A stretch of 64,000 nt of DNA from an uncultured Bacilli bacterium. Lineage in GTDB: Bacteria > Bacillota_I > Bacilli_A > RF39 > UBA660. The stretch lies in assembly GCA_944358305.1 (NCBI GenBank), contig CALVQK010000001.1, forward strand, positions 62,001 through 126,000, read 5' to 3'. This document shows positions 45,281 through 53,374 of this stretch, one piece after another (within the stretch, counting starts at the first letter, position 1; every line of letters begins with the position of its first letter). Position numbers and translations under genes: made by a program. The notes under the pieces were generated by a model that saw only the letters and a list, made by a program, of their open reading frames with translations, was not told where the DNA came from and did no database searches.

Positions 45281-46214
45281 TAGTCGTTCCTTTTACTTTA
45301 AAATCTTTATAAAACTTAAGCTGTCTTACTAATCTAAATAAAGCTTCATCTTTGCCTTTCGCTTCAAGCATTATATCTATATCTGTATTAAGAGGCTTTA
45401 ATAGTTTTAGAAATTTTATAAAAGAATTATAATTCAAATAAGTACTATGATTTCTCTTTTGTTTAGTATTTAAGGAGTTAGAAAAATGCATTTTAGGATT
45501 TAGATTAGTGTTTTCCCAAGTCTTTATAATTCTTGGTAATAATTTATTTATATTTTCATCTTTTTCATGATTACAAATAAAGTGATGATAATCTAAAACC
45601 ATAGGTATATTTAGTTCTTCACATAGTGTTAAAGTATCAGTAACAGTATAAGTCTTGTCATCATTTTCTAATATTATTAATTTCTTTAACTCTTTAGGTA
45701 ACCTATTAAAATTATCTTTAAATCTTTTTAAAGCTTCTTCTTTAGTTGGCCTAGCACTGCCAATATGTAAGACACACTTACCATTAATACCTAAGAGTTT
45801 AAATATTTCTAAATGAAATTTTAATATATTAATACTATTATTAGTAACATCATTCTTTTCACTACTTAAAAGACAAAATTCGTCAGGATGTATATCTATT
45901 CTAATGTTATATTTATTAATGGCTTCCTTTAGTTTATTAAATTCATCCTTAAATACATTCTTATAATCAATATCAACCAAAGGATGAGTAATTAAAGGAA
46001 ACATAGTATGAGTCATGCGATAAAATTTAATTTTATTATCATTATTATATTTTAATACTTTAAGAAAGTTATTAAAATTTGCTCTTATTCTACGTATTAA
46101 TATTTCCATACCAAGAGAATCTTTGTATTTAGAGTATTCTTTAAAAGTCAAAGTATGAGAATAAATATCTAAAATAGTAACAGGATTACCAACATAACCT
46201 AAATTTATTTGCAT
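45270..46214 (-). CDS. uvsE: UV damage endonuclease
   Basis: 314 residues, TIM-barrel metal enzyme of the UvdE/UvsE family, which nicks 5' to UV photoproducts. Family marks: LGYVGNPVT, FYRMTHTMFPLITHP, RIDIHPDEFCLL, VLHIGSARPTKEEA, LENDDKTYT, VLDYHHFICNH (metal ligands) and a final EAKGKDEALFRL with the last Glu ligand. Minus strand, convergent with bceS. Family members are found in Bacillus and Deinococcus. Confidence 0.92.
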   Translation of the reverse strand: MQINLGYVGNPVTILDIYSHTLTFKEYSKYKDSLGMEILIRRIRANFNNFLKVLKYNNDNKIKFYRMTHTMFPLITHPLVDIDYKNVFKDEFNKLKEAINKYNIRIDIHPDEFCLLSSEKNDVTNNSINILKFHLEIFKLLGINGKCVLHIGSARPTKEEALKRFKDNFNRLPKELKKLIILENDDKTYTVTDTLTLCEELNIPMVLDYHHFICNHEKDENINKLLPRIIKTWENTNLNPKMHFSNSLNTKQKRNHSTYLNYNSFIKFLKLLKPLNTDIDIMLEAKGKDEALFRLVRQLKFYKDFKVKGTTIIL

Positions 46215-46295
46215 AAAGCTTCACCATTATTATGATTTATGGTTTTATTCCTTTTTATACTTATCTTTTAATAACATTTCCTACTTAAAAATATC

Positions 46296-46324
46296 TTTAC
46301 AATTTTAATACCTTATACTATAAT
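46296..46324 (+). promoter_or_regulatory. Promoter of the 46352 gene
   Basis: TTTACA (46296-46301), 17-base spacer, TATAAT (46319-46324). Confidence 0.7.
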
Positions 46325-46351
46325 AAGCGGTAAATGGAGGAGAATCTATTT

Positions 46352-47392
46352 ATGGACAAAGACAAAGTCGATAAACTTAAAGATTATTATAAAGATGGTT
46401 TAACTATTATAGGTTTAAACGATTTAGAAGTAGCATCTAAAGCTGGTTCTTTTTTTAAGAAAGATTTACTAGATTATTTAGTAAATATTCTAGCAGGTGA
46501 TGAAGTAGATCCTCTTGTTATTAATGCTTTTTCACCTATAATAAATAAGACAGAACATATTAATTGTTTATTAAAAAGCAATGTAAGTATAGAAGAACTT
46601 AAATTAGCTAGAGTCTATAGTATAGTACTATATTTAGAAGAACTTTGTAAAAAACATCATCTTCCTAAATCTTTAGGAAAAATAGGTTACTTATCTAAGT
46701 TGCGTAATCTTGTGAATGCCGATGATGATAAAACTCGCATAGTATCTGTTTTAGAAGAAGCGAAAGAACCTATAATAATTTATTCTAGTGGTTATAGTAA
46801 TTTAAAAAGAGAAATAGCTTTTGATGGTGTAAATGATCCAAAAGATTATGCTTATACTTTAAAAAGAGTAAATAGTAAGAAAATATTAAATGGGATAATC
46901 ACGGGAGTTGAAAAAAACTTCTATAGTATCTTATCTATCAATGATAAAAGTGATATTTATGTTTTAAGTGCTCCTATTCCAGATACTATAAAAGAAGTTA
47001 AAAATCTAGTTATATCATTTAATGAAGCCATTTATAATTTATGTAGAGAATATAGTTTAACTTATATTGATAGAGCCTCTACTGATAATACGATGGTTTC
47101 TTTAACTAGCCAAATAGCAGATGCTATTTATGATAATAAATTTGTTAACCCAAAAGTTCAAACTAAAGAGTATAGTGATTATAGTTACAATTCCAAAGGA
47201 GCTTTAGGAATGATGGATAAAACTTTATATAGCTGGCGTACCTCTCAAAGAGAAGCTATAGGAAAAGAAGGATATGAACAGGAACACATTTTAGAAGTCG
47301 CTAAATCCTATAAAAATGAATATGATGTCTTTGATAAGGTTCATAAAGTTTTAACTAAAAGAGATAAAAAATATAGTCCTAGAATAGTATAA
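46352..47392 (+). CDS. SGNH-hydrolase-like protein, unassigned
   Basis: 346 residues, no signal peptide. GGAGGAG (46337-46343) selects ATG 46352 over ATG 46334. The middle (IIIYSSGYSNLKREI, NFYSILSINDKSDIYVLSAP, LVISFNEAIYNLCREYSLTY, then IDRA) follows the layout of a divergent SGNH-like fold, in which a Ser/Asn strand is followed by N-x-x-L-x-x-LC and YID; the GDS nucleophile is not clear. The C-terminal 90 residues (LGMMDKTLYSWRTSQREAIG) are of unknown kind. Function unknown. Confidence 0.55.
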   Translation: MDKDKVDKLKDYYKDGLTIIGLNDLEVASKAGSFFKKDLLDYLVNILAGDEVDPLVINAFSPIINKTEHINCLLKSNVSIEELKLARVYSIVLYLEELCKKHHLPKSLGKIGYLSKLRNLVNADDDKTRIVSVLEEAKEPIIIYSSGYSNLKREIAFDGVNDPKDYAYTLKRVNSKKILNGIITGVEKNFYSILSINDKSDIYVLSAPIPDTIKEVKNLVISFNEAIYNLCREYSLTYIDRASTDNTMVSLTSQIADAIYDNKFVNPKVQTKEYSDYSYNSKGALGMMDKTLYSWRTSQREAIGKEGYEQEHILEVAKSYKNEYDVFDKVHKVLTKRDKKYSPRIV

Positions 47393-47465
47393 TAATCAAT
47401 TATGCCAAAACAAACTATTTACAACTCTTAATTTATTTGTTATATTCTTATTGACGTTTATGCTT

Positions 47466-47520
47466 AAAACCTATTTTTTAACACGAACTACATATTAACT
47501 TATGTAGGTTTTCTTAGTTT
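47466..47520 (+). promoter_or_regulatory. Leader with competing stems before helD
   Basis: CTACATA / TATGTAG (47488-47494, 47501-47507) followed by GTTTTCTTAGTTTT looks like a terminator. AAAACCTA (47466-47473) can pair with TAGGTTTT (47505-47512) and would open that stem, which gives an attenuator-like pair. TTGACG at 47452 may be the -35 box, but no good -10 is seen. Confidence 0.45.
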
Positions 47521-47558
47521 TCCAAAGAGCTTTACTAATAAGTAAAGGAGGGTATAGT

Positions 47559-49559
47559 ATGTCTATTAGTAAAGAAGAAATCATAAAAGAAAAGAAAAAG
47601 TTACATGACGTTTTAACAAAATTAGATGAGGAAATAAGTAAAACTAGCAATGACTTATTTTTAAAGGAAGAAGAACTTGTTAATTTTAGAAAACTTAACT
47701 ATCAAGATAAATCATCTTTTGATAAAGCTGAATTTAATCAAGTCATGAGTGCTGATGAATTAGAGGCTTTAAGAGTATTAAATAAAAGAAAATATTATAA
47801 GTCTTTAATTAATATTAAAGATAAGCCATATTTCGCTTCTTTTCTCTATAAAGATAATGATGGTAATACTTATGATATTTATATGGCTTTAACTTATTTA
47901 AAGGATGATAACTTTGATAATATTTTATATGATTGGCGTAGTCCCATTTGCAGTATATTTTATGATTATGAAGTAGGACCTTGTAAATATAAAGTAGATG
48001 ATTATTTGAATGTTGGTAATCTTCTAAAGAAAAGACAATATATAATTGAAAATAGAAATCTCATTAATGTTTTTGATAATTCTCTAAATATTGATGATGA
48101 ACTATTACAAAAAGTAATCGCTACAACTGATAATGACAAGATGAAAAATATTGTTAATACCATCCAAGCTGAACAAAATAAAATAATTCGTAATTTAGAC
48201 GATCATAATTTAATTGTACAAGGTATCGCTGGAAGCGGTAAAACATCAGTTGCCTTACATCGTATTGCTTTTCTTTTATATCGCATCAAAAACTTAAGCT
48301 CTAATAATGTTTTAATTTTTTCACCTAATAAGATTTTTTCCGAGTATATCTCTAATGTCTTACCAGAATTAGGAGAAGCGAACACCCTAGAGACAACTTT
48401 CAGCGATTATTTAAGTTATTTCTTAAAAGAATATAAAAATATTGAAAGTTTTCCATCTTTTATTAGTAAATATTATAAAGGTGATAAAAGTAATGTAGAT
48501 ATTATTAAATATAAACAAAGTAAAGAGATTATTAAAGACTTAGATAATTATATTAGTGCCTTTATAAAGAAATTTAAAGTTGTTAATGATATAGAACTAG
48601 ATAAGATAAATGAAGTTACTAAGGATGAATTAAACTACTTACTTAAAGATAAATATAGTAGATTTCCTTTGGTAGAAAGAATTGAAGAAGCAGCTAAGTA
48701 TTTATCATTAAAATATTATGGTACTCCTGGTAAGAGAAAAGCACCTATTAGAAAACTGATTAAAGATAATATTAATGCTTCTTTAAATATTAAAGATATT
48801 TATAAAGATTTCTTTAAAAGTCCTTACGCTAAATATAAATTAGAGATAAAAAATACTAAAGTAATAGATTATGATGATGCTTTACTAGTATCCTATTTAA
48901 AAGGCAAGTTATTTGGTTTTCCCTATAATAACTATATTAAGCAAGTAGTAATAGATGAAGCCCAAGATTATAATTATTTACAATATGTGATTATTAAAGA
49001 GATGTTTAAAAAAGCAGACTTTACAATATTAGGAGATGTTAATCAGAATATTAATCCTTATTATAAATATGCTTCTTTAAAAGAGTTAAAAGAGATATTT
49101 AATGACAGTAATTATTTAGAGCTATTAAAGACTTATAGATCTACTAAAGAAATAATAGAATATACTAATAAGATACTGAATTTAGATTATGTTAATGCCA
49201 TTAAGAAGAGTAATAATAAAGATGTTATAATTAGAAAGCCTAAAGATATAAAAGAATCATTACTTACTGATATAAAAAATCTAACTAATACATATAAGTC
49301 TCTTTCTATCATTACTAAAGAAGATAGAGAAGCAGAAGTTATTTTTGAGTTATTAAAAGATGATTTAAGTATTAGTTTACTAACCGAAGAGTCTAAATCA
49401 TTTATTAAAGATTTAGTAGTAGTTCCAAGTTATATTGCTAAAGGGTTAGAGTTTGATAGTGTCATTATAATAGATAGTGATGAGACCTTTAAGAAAAATA
49501 AATATCTTTACTATGTTGCTTGTACAAGAGCAAGAGAGGAACTTATCATTTATGAGTAA
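47559..49559 (+). CDS. helD: HelD-like RNA polymerase-recycling helicase
   Basis: 666 residues, UvrD-like SF1 fold. An N-terminal coiled coil (about 1-70) is followed by YDWRSPICSIFYDYEVGP and IQAEQNKIIRNLDDHNLIVQ, the HelD signatures, then Walker A GIAGSGKTS near 222, VVIDEAQDYNYLQ (Walker B) and YVACTRAREEL (motif VI). HelD pushes its coiled coil into the RNA polymerase secondary channel and its bulky part into the main channel to free stalled polymerase. AAAGGAGGG precedes the ATG. Overlaps the Gre-like gene by eight bases. Confidence 0.88.
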   Translation: MSISKEEIIKEKKKLHDVLTKLDEEISKTSNDLFLKEEELVNFRKLNYQDKSSFDKAEFNQVMSADELEALRVLNKRKYYKSLINIKDKPYFASFLYKDNDGNTYDIYMALTYLKDDNFDNILYDWRSPICSIFYDYEVGPCKYKVDDYLNVGNLLKKRQYIIENRNLINVFDNSLNIDDELLQKVIATTDNDKMKNIVNTIQAEQNKIIRNLDDHNLIVQGIAGSGKTSVALHRIAFLLYRIKNLSSNNVLIFSPNKIFSEYISNVLPELGEANTLETTFSDYLSYFLKEYKNIESFPSFISKYYKGDKSNVDIIKYKQSKEIIKDLDNYISAFIKKFKVVNDIELDKINEVTKDELNYLLKDKYSRFPLVERIEEAAKYLSLKYYGTPGKRKAPIRKLIKDNINASLNIKDIYKDFFKSPYAKYKLEIKNTKVIDYDDALLVSYLKGKLFGFPYNNYIKQVVIDEAQDYNYLQYVIIKEMFKKADFTILGDVNQNINPYYKYASLKELKEIFNDSNYLELLKTYRSTKEIIEYTNKILNLDYVNAIKKSNNKDVIIRKPKDIKESLLTDIKNLTNTYKSLSIITKEDREAEVIFELLKDDLSISLLTEESKSFIKDLVVVPSYIAKGLEFDSVIIIDSDETFKKNKYLYYVACTRAREELIIYE

Positions 49560-50031
49560 AATATATTTAGATAAAGTTGGATATGAAAACTATTTAAAAA
49601 GTCTTGAAGATATTAAAAAAGAAATAGATGATAATGCCAAACTAATGAGTTTATATGCAAGTGATGATGCATACGGTGATGGATGGCATGATAACTTTGC
49701 TTATGAAGAGACTATGCATAAAGAAGCTGAGTTATTTCAAAAGTATAATAAAAAGAAAAGTATGTTAAAGGATATAGTTATTGTAGATAAGGAATCTAAT
49801 GGAACAGTTAGTCTTAATATGAAAGTAGAGATATTATTTATAGATGATGATTCGGTTGAAGAATATCTTTTAACTGGCGACATTAATAGTAATATTGATG
49901 ATAATAGTATCACTTTAAATAGCCCACTAGGATCTGCCATTTATGGTAAGAAAGTAGGGGATAAGGTAAGTTATAAAGTGGGGGATAATGTTTATAGTAT
50001 AGAGATATTAGGGATAGTTGCTAATGATTAG
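49552..50031 (+). CDS. GreA/GreB-like transcription factor
   Basis: 159 residues from ATG 49552; the longer frame from 49477 lies within helD. N-terminal coiled coil (about 1-75) with tip SDDAYGDGWHDNFAYEE, where acidic residues occupy the place of the GreA tip that reaches the polymerase active site, and a C-terminal FKBP-like domain ending ITLNSPLGSAIYGKKVGD, typical of GreA_GreB. The ATGAGTAA overlap couples it to helD. Whether it promotes cleavage like GreA or acts as an inhibitor or antibiotic-response factor is not known. Confidence 0.82.
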   Translation: MSKIYLDKVGYENYLKSLEDIKKEIDDNAKLMSLYASDDAYGDGWHDNFAYEETMHKEAELFQKYNKKKSMLKDIVIVDKESNGTVSLNMKVEILFIDDDSVEEYLLTGDINSNIDDNSITLNSPLGSAIYGKKVGDKVSYKVGDNVYSIEILGIVAND

Positions 50032-50069
50032 TGGAAAATATTGGTAGTCGCATAATTTTAAAATTATTG

Positions 50070-50075
50070 TATAAT
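50070..50075 (+). promoter_or_regulatory. -10 box of candidate sRNA
   Basis: TATAAT at 50070-50075, TG just before it, no clear -35. Start of RNA expected near 50082. Confidence 0.5.
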
Positions 50076-50081
50076 ATAAGT

Positions 50082-50180
50082 AAGTGAGAGATAATCTCAT
50101 AAAAAGGACACTCTACTTGAGTGCTTGCCTTTATTTGTTAGGTTACAGCACTATCCTAAAACGGATGGTGCTATTTTTAT
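50082..50180 (+). ncRNA. Candidate small RNA with three hairpins
   Basis: About 100 bases: TGAGA / TCTCA (near 50083-50098), CACTC / GAGTG (50109-50113, 50119-50123) extended by AGG / CCT, and a strong terminator AGCACTATCC / GGATGGTGCT (50147-50156, 50163-50172). GTGCT at 50121 could also pair with AGCAC at 50147, which would break the terminator, so it could be an attenuator. No coding frame in it is convincing. Confidence 0.5.
50147..50180 (+). terminator. Terminator of candidate sRNA
   Basis: 10-bp stem (one G-U) with six-base loop followed by ATTTTTAT. Confidence 0.85.
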
Positions 50181-50471
50181 AAGTTCAGTTACTATAAGTA
50201 AAAGAAAATATATTATTCCTATAAGAAAAAGAATAAAAAAATCTTTTTTACTCATAGGAGTCCACTGTTTAATTTACTTTACTGAAAAAGAAAATGGCAA
50301 GGCACAGTTTAAATGTTCAAGTGTCAATATATATACTAGCAAATATTTGTTCTAATTGGATGCGGTAATTATTTCCAATTTATTTTGGATTTATTGTTAA
50401 AAAATAAATGTTTATTTATTAGGTTATATGCTAAAATATAATTAATACAATTAAAAGGAGAGTGATAATAA
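50181..50471. other. Gene-poor AT-rich stretch
   Basis: About 290 bases without a supported gene. A 76-codon open frame (50125-50355) has no ribosome site and starts inside the sRNA. The only signal is TGCTAAAAT, an extended -10 about 45 bases before the next gene, with an AAAAGGAGAG ribosome site. Confidence 0.6.
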
Positions 50472-50873
50472 ATGAAAGAAGTATATGATTTTTTAGTAAA
50501 AACAGAAGTTAATTATTTAAGTACTATTGATGGTGATAAACCTAGTTGTAGACCTTTTGGAGCACCGGTTATATACGATGATAAGATTTATATTTTGACT
50601 AGCAAACATAAAAATGTTTCTAAACAAATAGAAAAAAACAACAATGCTTGTATCGTTGCTTACGATGGAGATAACTGGCTTAGGATAAACTGTAAATTAA
50701 TAGATGATAGTAGTAATACAAATGTTAAGGCTAAATTCTTAGAAGAATTTGATGATTTAGAGGAAGCAGGTTACAGCTTAGATAATCCTGATATGCAAGT
50801 TTTGTATATGAGTGATGTAGAAGCAATACTTTATGATGAGGATGGCAAAGAGTTAGAGGAATATTGTTTTTAA
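50472..50873 (+). CDS. PNPOx-like FMN-binding family protein
   Basis: 133 residues, split-barrel flavin-reductase/pyridoxamine-phosphate-oxidase fold. NYLSTIDGDKPSCRPFGAPV starts the barrel, ILTSKHKNVSKQIEKNNNAC is the usual flavin-contact segment and IVAYDGDNWLRINCKL the dimer strand. Such small proteins bind FMN, F420 or haem and are often stress- or detoxification-related. A radical SAM gene starts 47 bases downstream but has its own promoter. Confidence 0.82.
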   Translation: MKEVYDFLVKTEVNYLSTIDGDKPSCRPFGAPVIYDDKIYILTSKHKNVSKQIEKNNNACIVAYDGDNWLRINCKLIDDSSNTNVKAKFLEEFDDLEEAGYSLDNPDMQVLYMSDVEAILYDEDGKELEEYCF

Positions 50874-50883
50874 ATAATTTATA

Positions 50884-50892
50884 TGATATAAT
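50884..50892 (+). promoter_or_regulatory. Extended -10 promoter of radical SAM gene
   Basis: TGATATAAT just after the PNPOx gene; start of RNA would fall close to the AAGGGGGAT ribosome site. Confidence 0.5.
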
Positions 50893-50920
50893 ACAGGCAA
50901 ATTTACAAGGGGGATTTAAT

Positions 50921-51916
50921 ATGAATCATCTTAATTCTGTAGCACTGCATATTACTAATATATGTTCTCATAATTGTCCTATGTGTTATGCTACTAATCA
51001 AACACAAATAAAAAGAGAAAGTGATCTTGACACTTTAAAGAAAATTGCAATAGAGTTAAAAAAAACAAATGTTGAGGAAATTAATTTAGTAGGAGGAGAT
51101 CCGTGTGAGTATTCGCATATAGAAGAATTACTAAAATATTTAAATAGTTTAGGATTTTCTCTTCCAATTCTTTCAAATACTCATAATTATAAGAACTCTA
51201 GTATTGAAAGAGTTACATCTTATGTTAGCTCACTTGAAGGAACAATTCATGGAGAAAGTGCTAAAATTCATGATGCTTTCTGTGGCATGGAAGGAGCTTA
51301 TGATAATCTAGTTAGTAATTTAAAATTATATAATAGTATAAAAGATAAAAATCAAAATATTGGTATAGTTTTGAATGTAATGAAACATAACTATAATCAT
51401 TTATATGATAGTATTTATAGTTTGAAAGAACAAAATTTAGATATAGATTATGTTTTAGTTCAGAGAATTGGTACATATGGTAGAGCAGAGGGAAAAGATA
51501 ATTATAAAATGGCTTTAAATCAAATCATTTCTGCTTTTTATGATATTGATAGAATTAACAAAGAACTAAATATAGAAACAAGAATGGTTGATGCTTTTCC
51601 ATATTGTTTGATTCCAGAAGAATATCATCAATATTTAGATAGATGTGATTGGGGATTTGGAACTGCTGCTATTGATATGGATGGTAATTTATCAAGATGT
51701 GCTGTATGTTTTAAACCACTTGGTAATGTTTTAACAGAAAATATCGCCGACTTATGGGAGAATAGTGAGGAATTAAAAAAATTTCGCAGTAAAGAATATT
51801 TAACTGATATATGTAAAAAATGTGATGTTTTAGATAAATGTGGTGGTGGTTGTGCTATTAGTTGTGGTACTGCCAAGCTAGAAACAGATCAATTAGTTAA
51901 AAGTTTAAAATTATAA
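50921..51916 (+). CDS. Radical SAM/SPASM-domain protein
   Basis: 331 residues from ATG 50921 (AGGGGGAT upstream; the frame is open to 50864). The radical SAM motif CSHNCPMC is at residues 14-21, followed by the glycine motif LVGGDPCEY for S-adenosylmethionine. The C-terminal SPASM-type region has Cys residues in CDWGFG, SRCAVC, CKKC, CGGGCAISC for auxiliary iron-sulfur clusters. Such proteins modify peptides (RiPPs) or mature enzymes as anSMEs. No obvious precursor peptide is seen between 50.4 and 52.7 kb. A terminator follows directly. Confidence 0.88.
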   Translation: MNHLNSVALHITNICSHNCPMCYATNQTQIKRESDLDTLKKIAIELKKTNVEEINLVGGDPCEYSHIEELLKYLNSLGFSLPILSNTHNYKNSSIERVTSYVSSLEGTIHGESAKIHDAFCGMEGAYDNLVSNLKLYNSIKDKNQNIGIVLNVMKHNYNHLYDSIYSLKEQNLDIDYVLVQRIGTYGRAEGKDNYKMALNQIISAFYDIDRINKELNIETRMVDAFPYCLIPEEYHQYLDRCDWGFGTAAIDMDGNLSRCAVCFKPLGNVLTENIADLWENSEELKKFRSKEYLTDICKKCDVLDKCGGGCAISCGTAKLETDQLVKSLKL

Positions 51917-51942
51917 AGATACTTTAATATAGGTATCTTTTT
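51915..51942 (+). terminator. Terminator of radical SAM gene
   Basis: Perfect 8-bp stem AAAGATAC / GTATCTTT overlapping the stop region, then T-rich tail. Confidence 0.8.
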
Positions 51943-51998
51943 AATTTTTAGAGCAAAAAAATGTTTTTCCTTAATTATATATATGAGGAGGAACATTT

Positions 51999-52529
51999 AT
52001 GAGCATGAAAAAAGTTGGCTCAATAGAAGTATATGAGCTTGATGAAAATTTAGACAAATATACTAGAAAAGAAAGGGAGGAGTATATAAATGAGCTTTTT
52101 AAACAAGAGTATCAAGGTAAAGAAATATCCTATCTTCTTAATGGTGAAGAGATAAAGGCTTTGATTAATCAAACGACTAAAAGAAATTTTAGAGCATATC
52201 AACATTCAGAAAAATATGAAACAAATAAAGCATTTCGTACTAGACAAAATATTGCTTTTAGTGGTGATTATATTGATATGATTTCAAATACTTCTTATAA
52301 TTATTCTAAAGATGAACAAAAAGAATTTCAAAAGAGACATTATAGGGGGAGTAAATGGCATTATTTTAAAAAAAATATCAAATGTAATACTTCTTTTTTC
52401 TCTGTCAATATTGATATTCTTGAAAAAAATAGTAATTATTATATTTATAATACAAAATTAAAAGAAGTGGATGCTCCAGCCTTAAGCCGAAGTATGATAC
52501 CCACTTCTTCTGTTACTAATATATCATAA
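51999..52529 (+). CDS. Hypothetical protein, possible mobile-element-associated domain
   Basis: 176 residues, soluble. Charged N-terminus, then GKEISYLLNGEEIKALINQT, TKRNFR, and a C-terminal beta-rich part (FFSVNIDILEKNSNYYIYNT) ending in Ser/Thr-rich residues. The layout, with a strand-rich module after an N-G-E-x-I-x-A-x-I-N block, recalls the LPD/PBECR modules of phage and conjugative polyvalent proteins, but no catalytic motif is certain. GAGGAGG precedes the ATG. The long hairpin at 52566-52617 follows. Confidence 0.6.
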   Translation: MSMKKVGSIEVYELDENLDKYTRKEREEYINELFKQEYQGKEISYLLNGEEIKALINQTTKRNFRAYQHSEKYETNKAFRTRQNIAFSGDYIDMISNTSYNYSKDEQKEFQKRHYRGSKWHYFKKNIKCNTSFFSVNIDILEKNSNYYIYNTKLKEVDAPALSRSMIPTSSVTNIS

Positions 52530-52565
52530 GTACTAAATAATATGCAAGAAAAAATAAAAAAAATA

Positions 52566-52617
52566 AAGAGGCGATGTTCCCGTTACAAAAAGTAACAGAA
52601 TGAAATTACCGCCTCTT
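52566..52617 (-). terminator. Large stem-loop, terminator-like on minus strand
   Basis: AAGAGGCG (52566-52573) / CGCCTCTT (52610-52617) with an inner GTTAC / GTAAC hairpin (around 52581-52595). Read on the minus strand it is followed by a long T-run; on plus it is not. GC-rich compared with its surroundings. It may be the end of a mobile element or stop an unseen minus-strand RNA. Confidence 0.55.
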
Positions 52618-52708
52618 CTACAAATAATATACATTAATATTAGTTAATAAGCAAGAATTTTAATGCATAAAGTTAATTTTTTTGATATTCTATTATTGGG
52701 TGAAATTT

Positions 52709-53374
52709 ATGGAGAAAATATTAATTGTAGAAGATGATGAAACTTTAAGAGATGAGCTATCTAATTTATTATCTAATTCAGGTTATGAAGTATTAATACT
52801 AACAGATTTTAAAAACAGTAAAGAAGAGATTATAAAACAAAATCCTGATTTAATTCTTTTAGATATTAATATACCTTATTTAAATGGAGAAGCTCTACTT
52901 AAAAGTCTCCGTGATGATAATAAAAATATACCTGTTATTATGCTAACTAGCAGTAATAAAACTATCGATGAAGTACTATCTATTAGTTATGGTGCAGATG
53001 ATTATATTACTAAGCCATACAATCCTACCATACTCTTACTTAGAATTAATAATATCTTTAAAAGAATGAAAAAGAGTTTTGATTATTTAGAATATAATGA
53101 TTTAAAGATTTATCCTAATAAAGGAATTATTGTAAAAGATAATGAAGAAATATATATAACTAAAAACGAAATGTTAATCTTTACCTACCTTTTAAATAAT
53201 CGAGGTAGTATTGTAAATCGTGATGATTTAATGAGCTATTTATGGAATAGTGATGAATATATAAATGATAATGCTTTAACTGTTAACATCAGTAGATTAA
53301 GAGCTAAACTTGCTAATATTGGTTATGATAATGTTATTATTACAAGAAAAGGAGAAGGTTATTTATTAAAATGA
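52709..53374 (+). CDS. BceR-like OmpR-family response regulator (second module)
   Basis: 221 residues from ATG 52709 (weak ribosome site GGGTGA; upstream in-frame starts lack one). Receiver: VEDDE acidic pair, phosphoacceptor Asp in LILLDINIP, MLTSSN, YITKPYN. Winged helix ending VNISRLRAKLANIGYD and RKGEGYLLK. Closely similar in design to the regulator at 43617. Overlaps the kinase start. Confidence 0.92.
   Translation: MEKILIVEDDETLRDELSNLLSNSGYEVLILTDFKNSKEEIIKQNPDLILLDINIPYLNGEALLKSLRDDNKNIPVIMLTSSNKTIDEVLSISYGADDYITKPYNPTILLLRINNIFKRMKKSFDYLEYNDLKIYPNKGIIVKDNEEIYITKNEMLIFTYLLNNRGSIVNRDDLMSYLWNSDEYINDNALTVNISRLRAKLANIGYDNVIITRKGEGYLLK

Noticed and set aside
50125-50355. 76-codon open frame after the Gre-like gene
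   Set aside because: Begins inside a strong terminator hairpin region, lacks a ribosome site and has no recognisable protein pattern.
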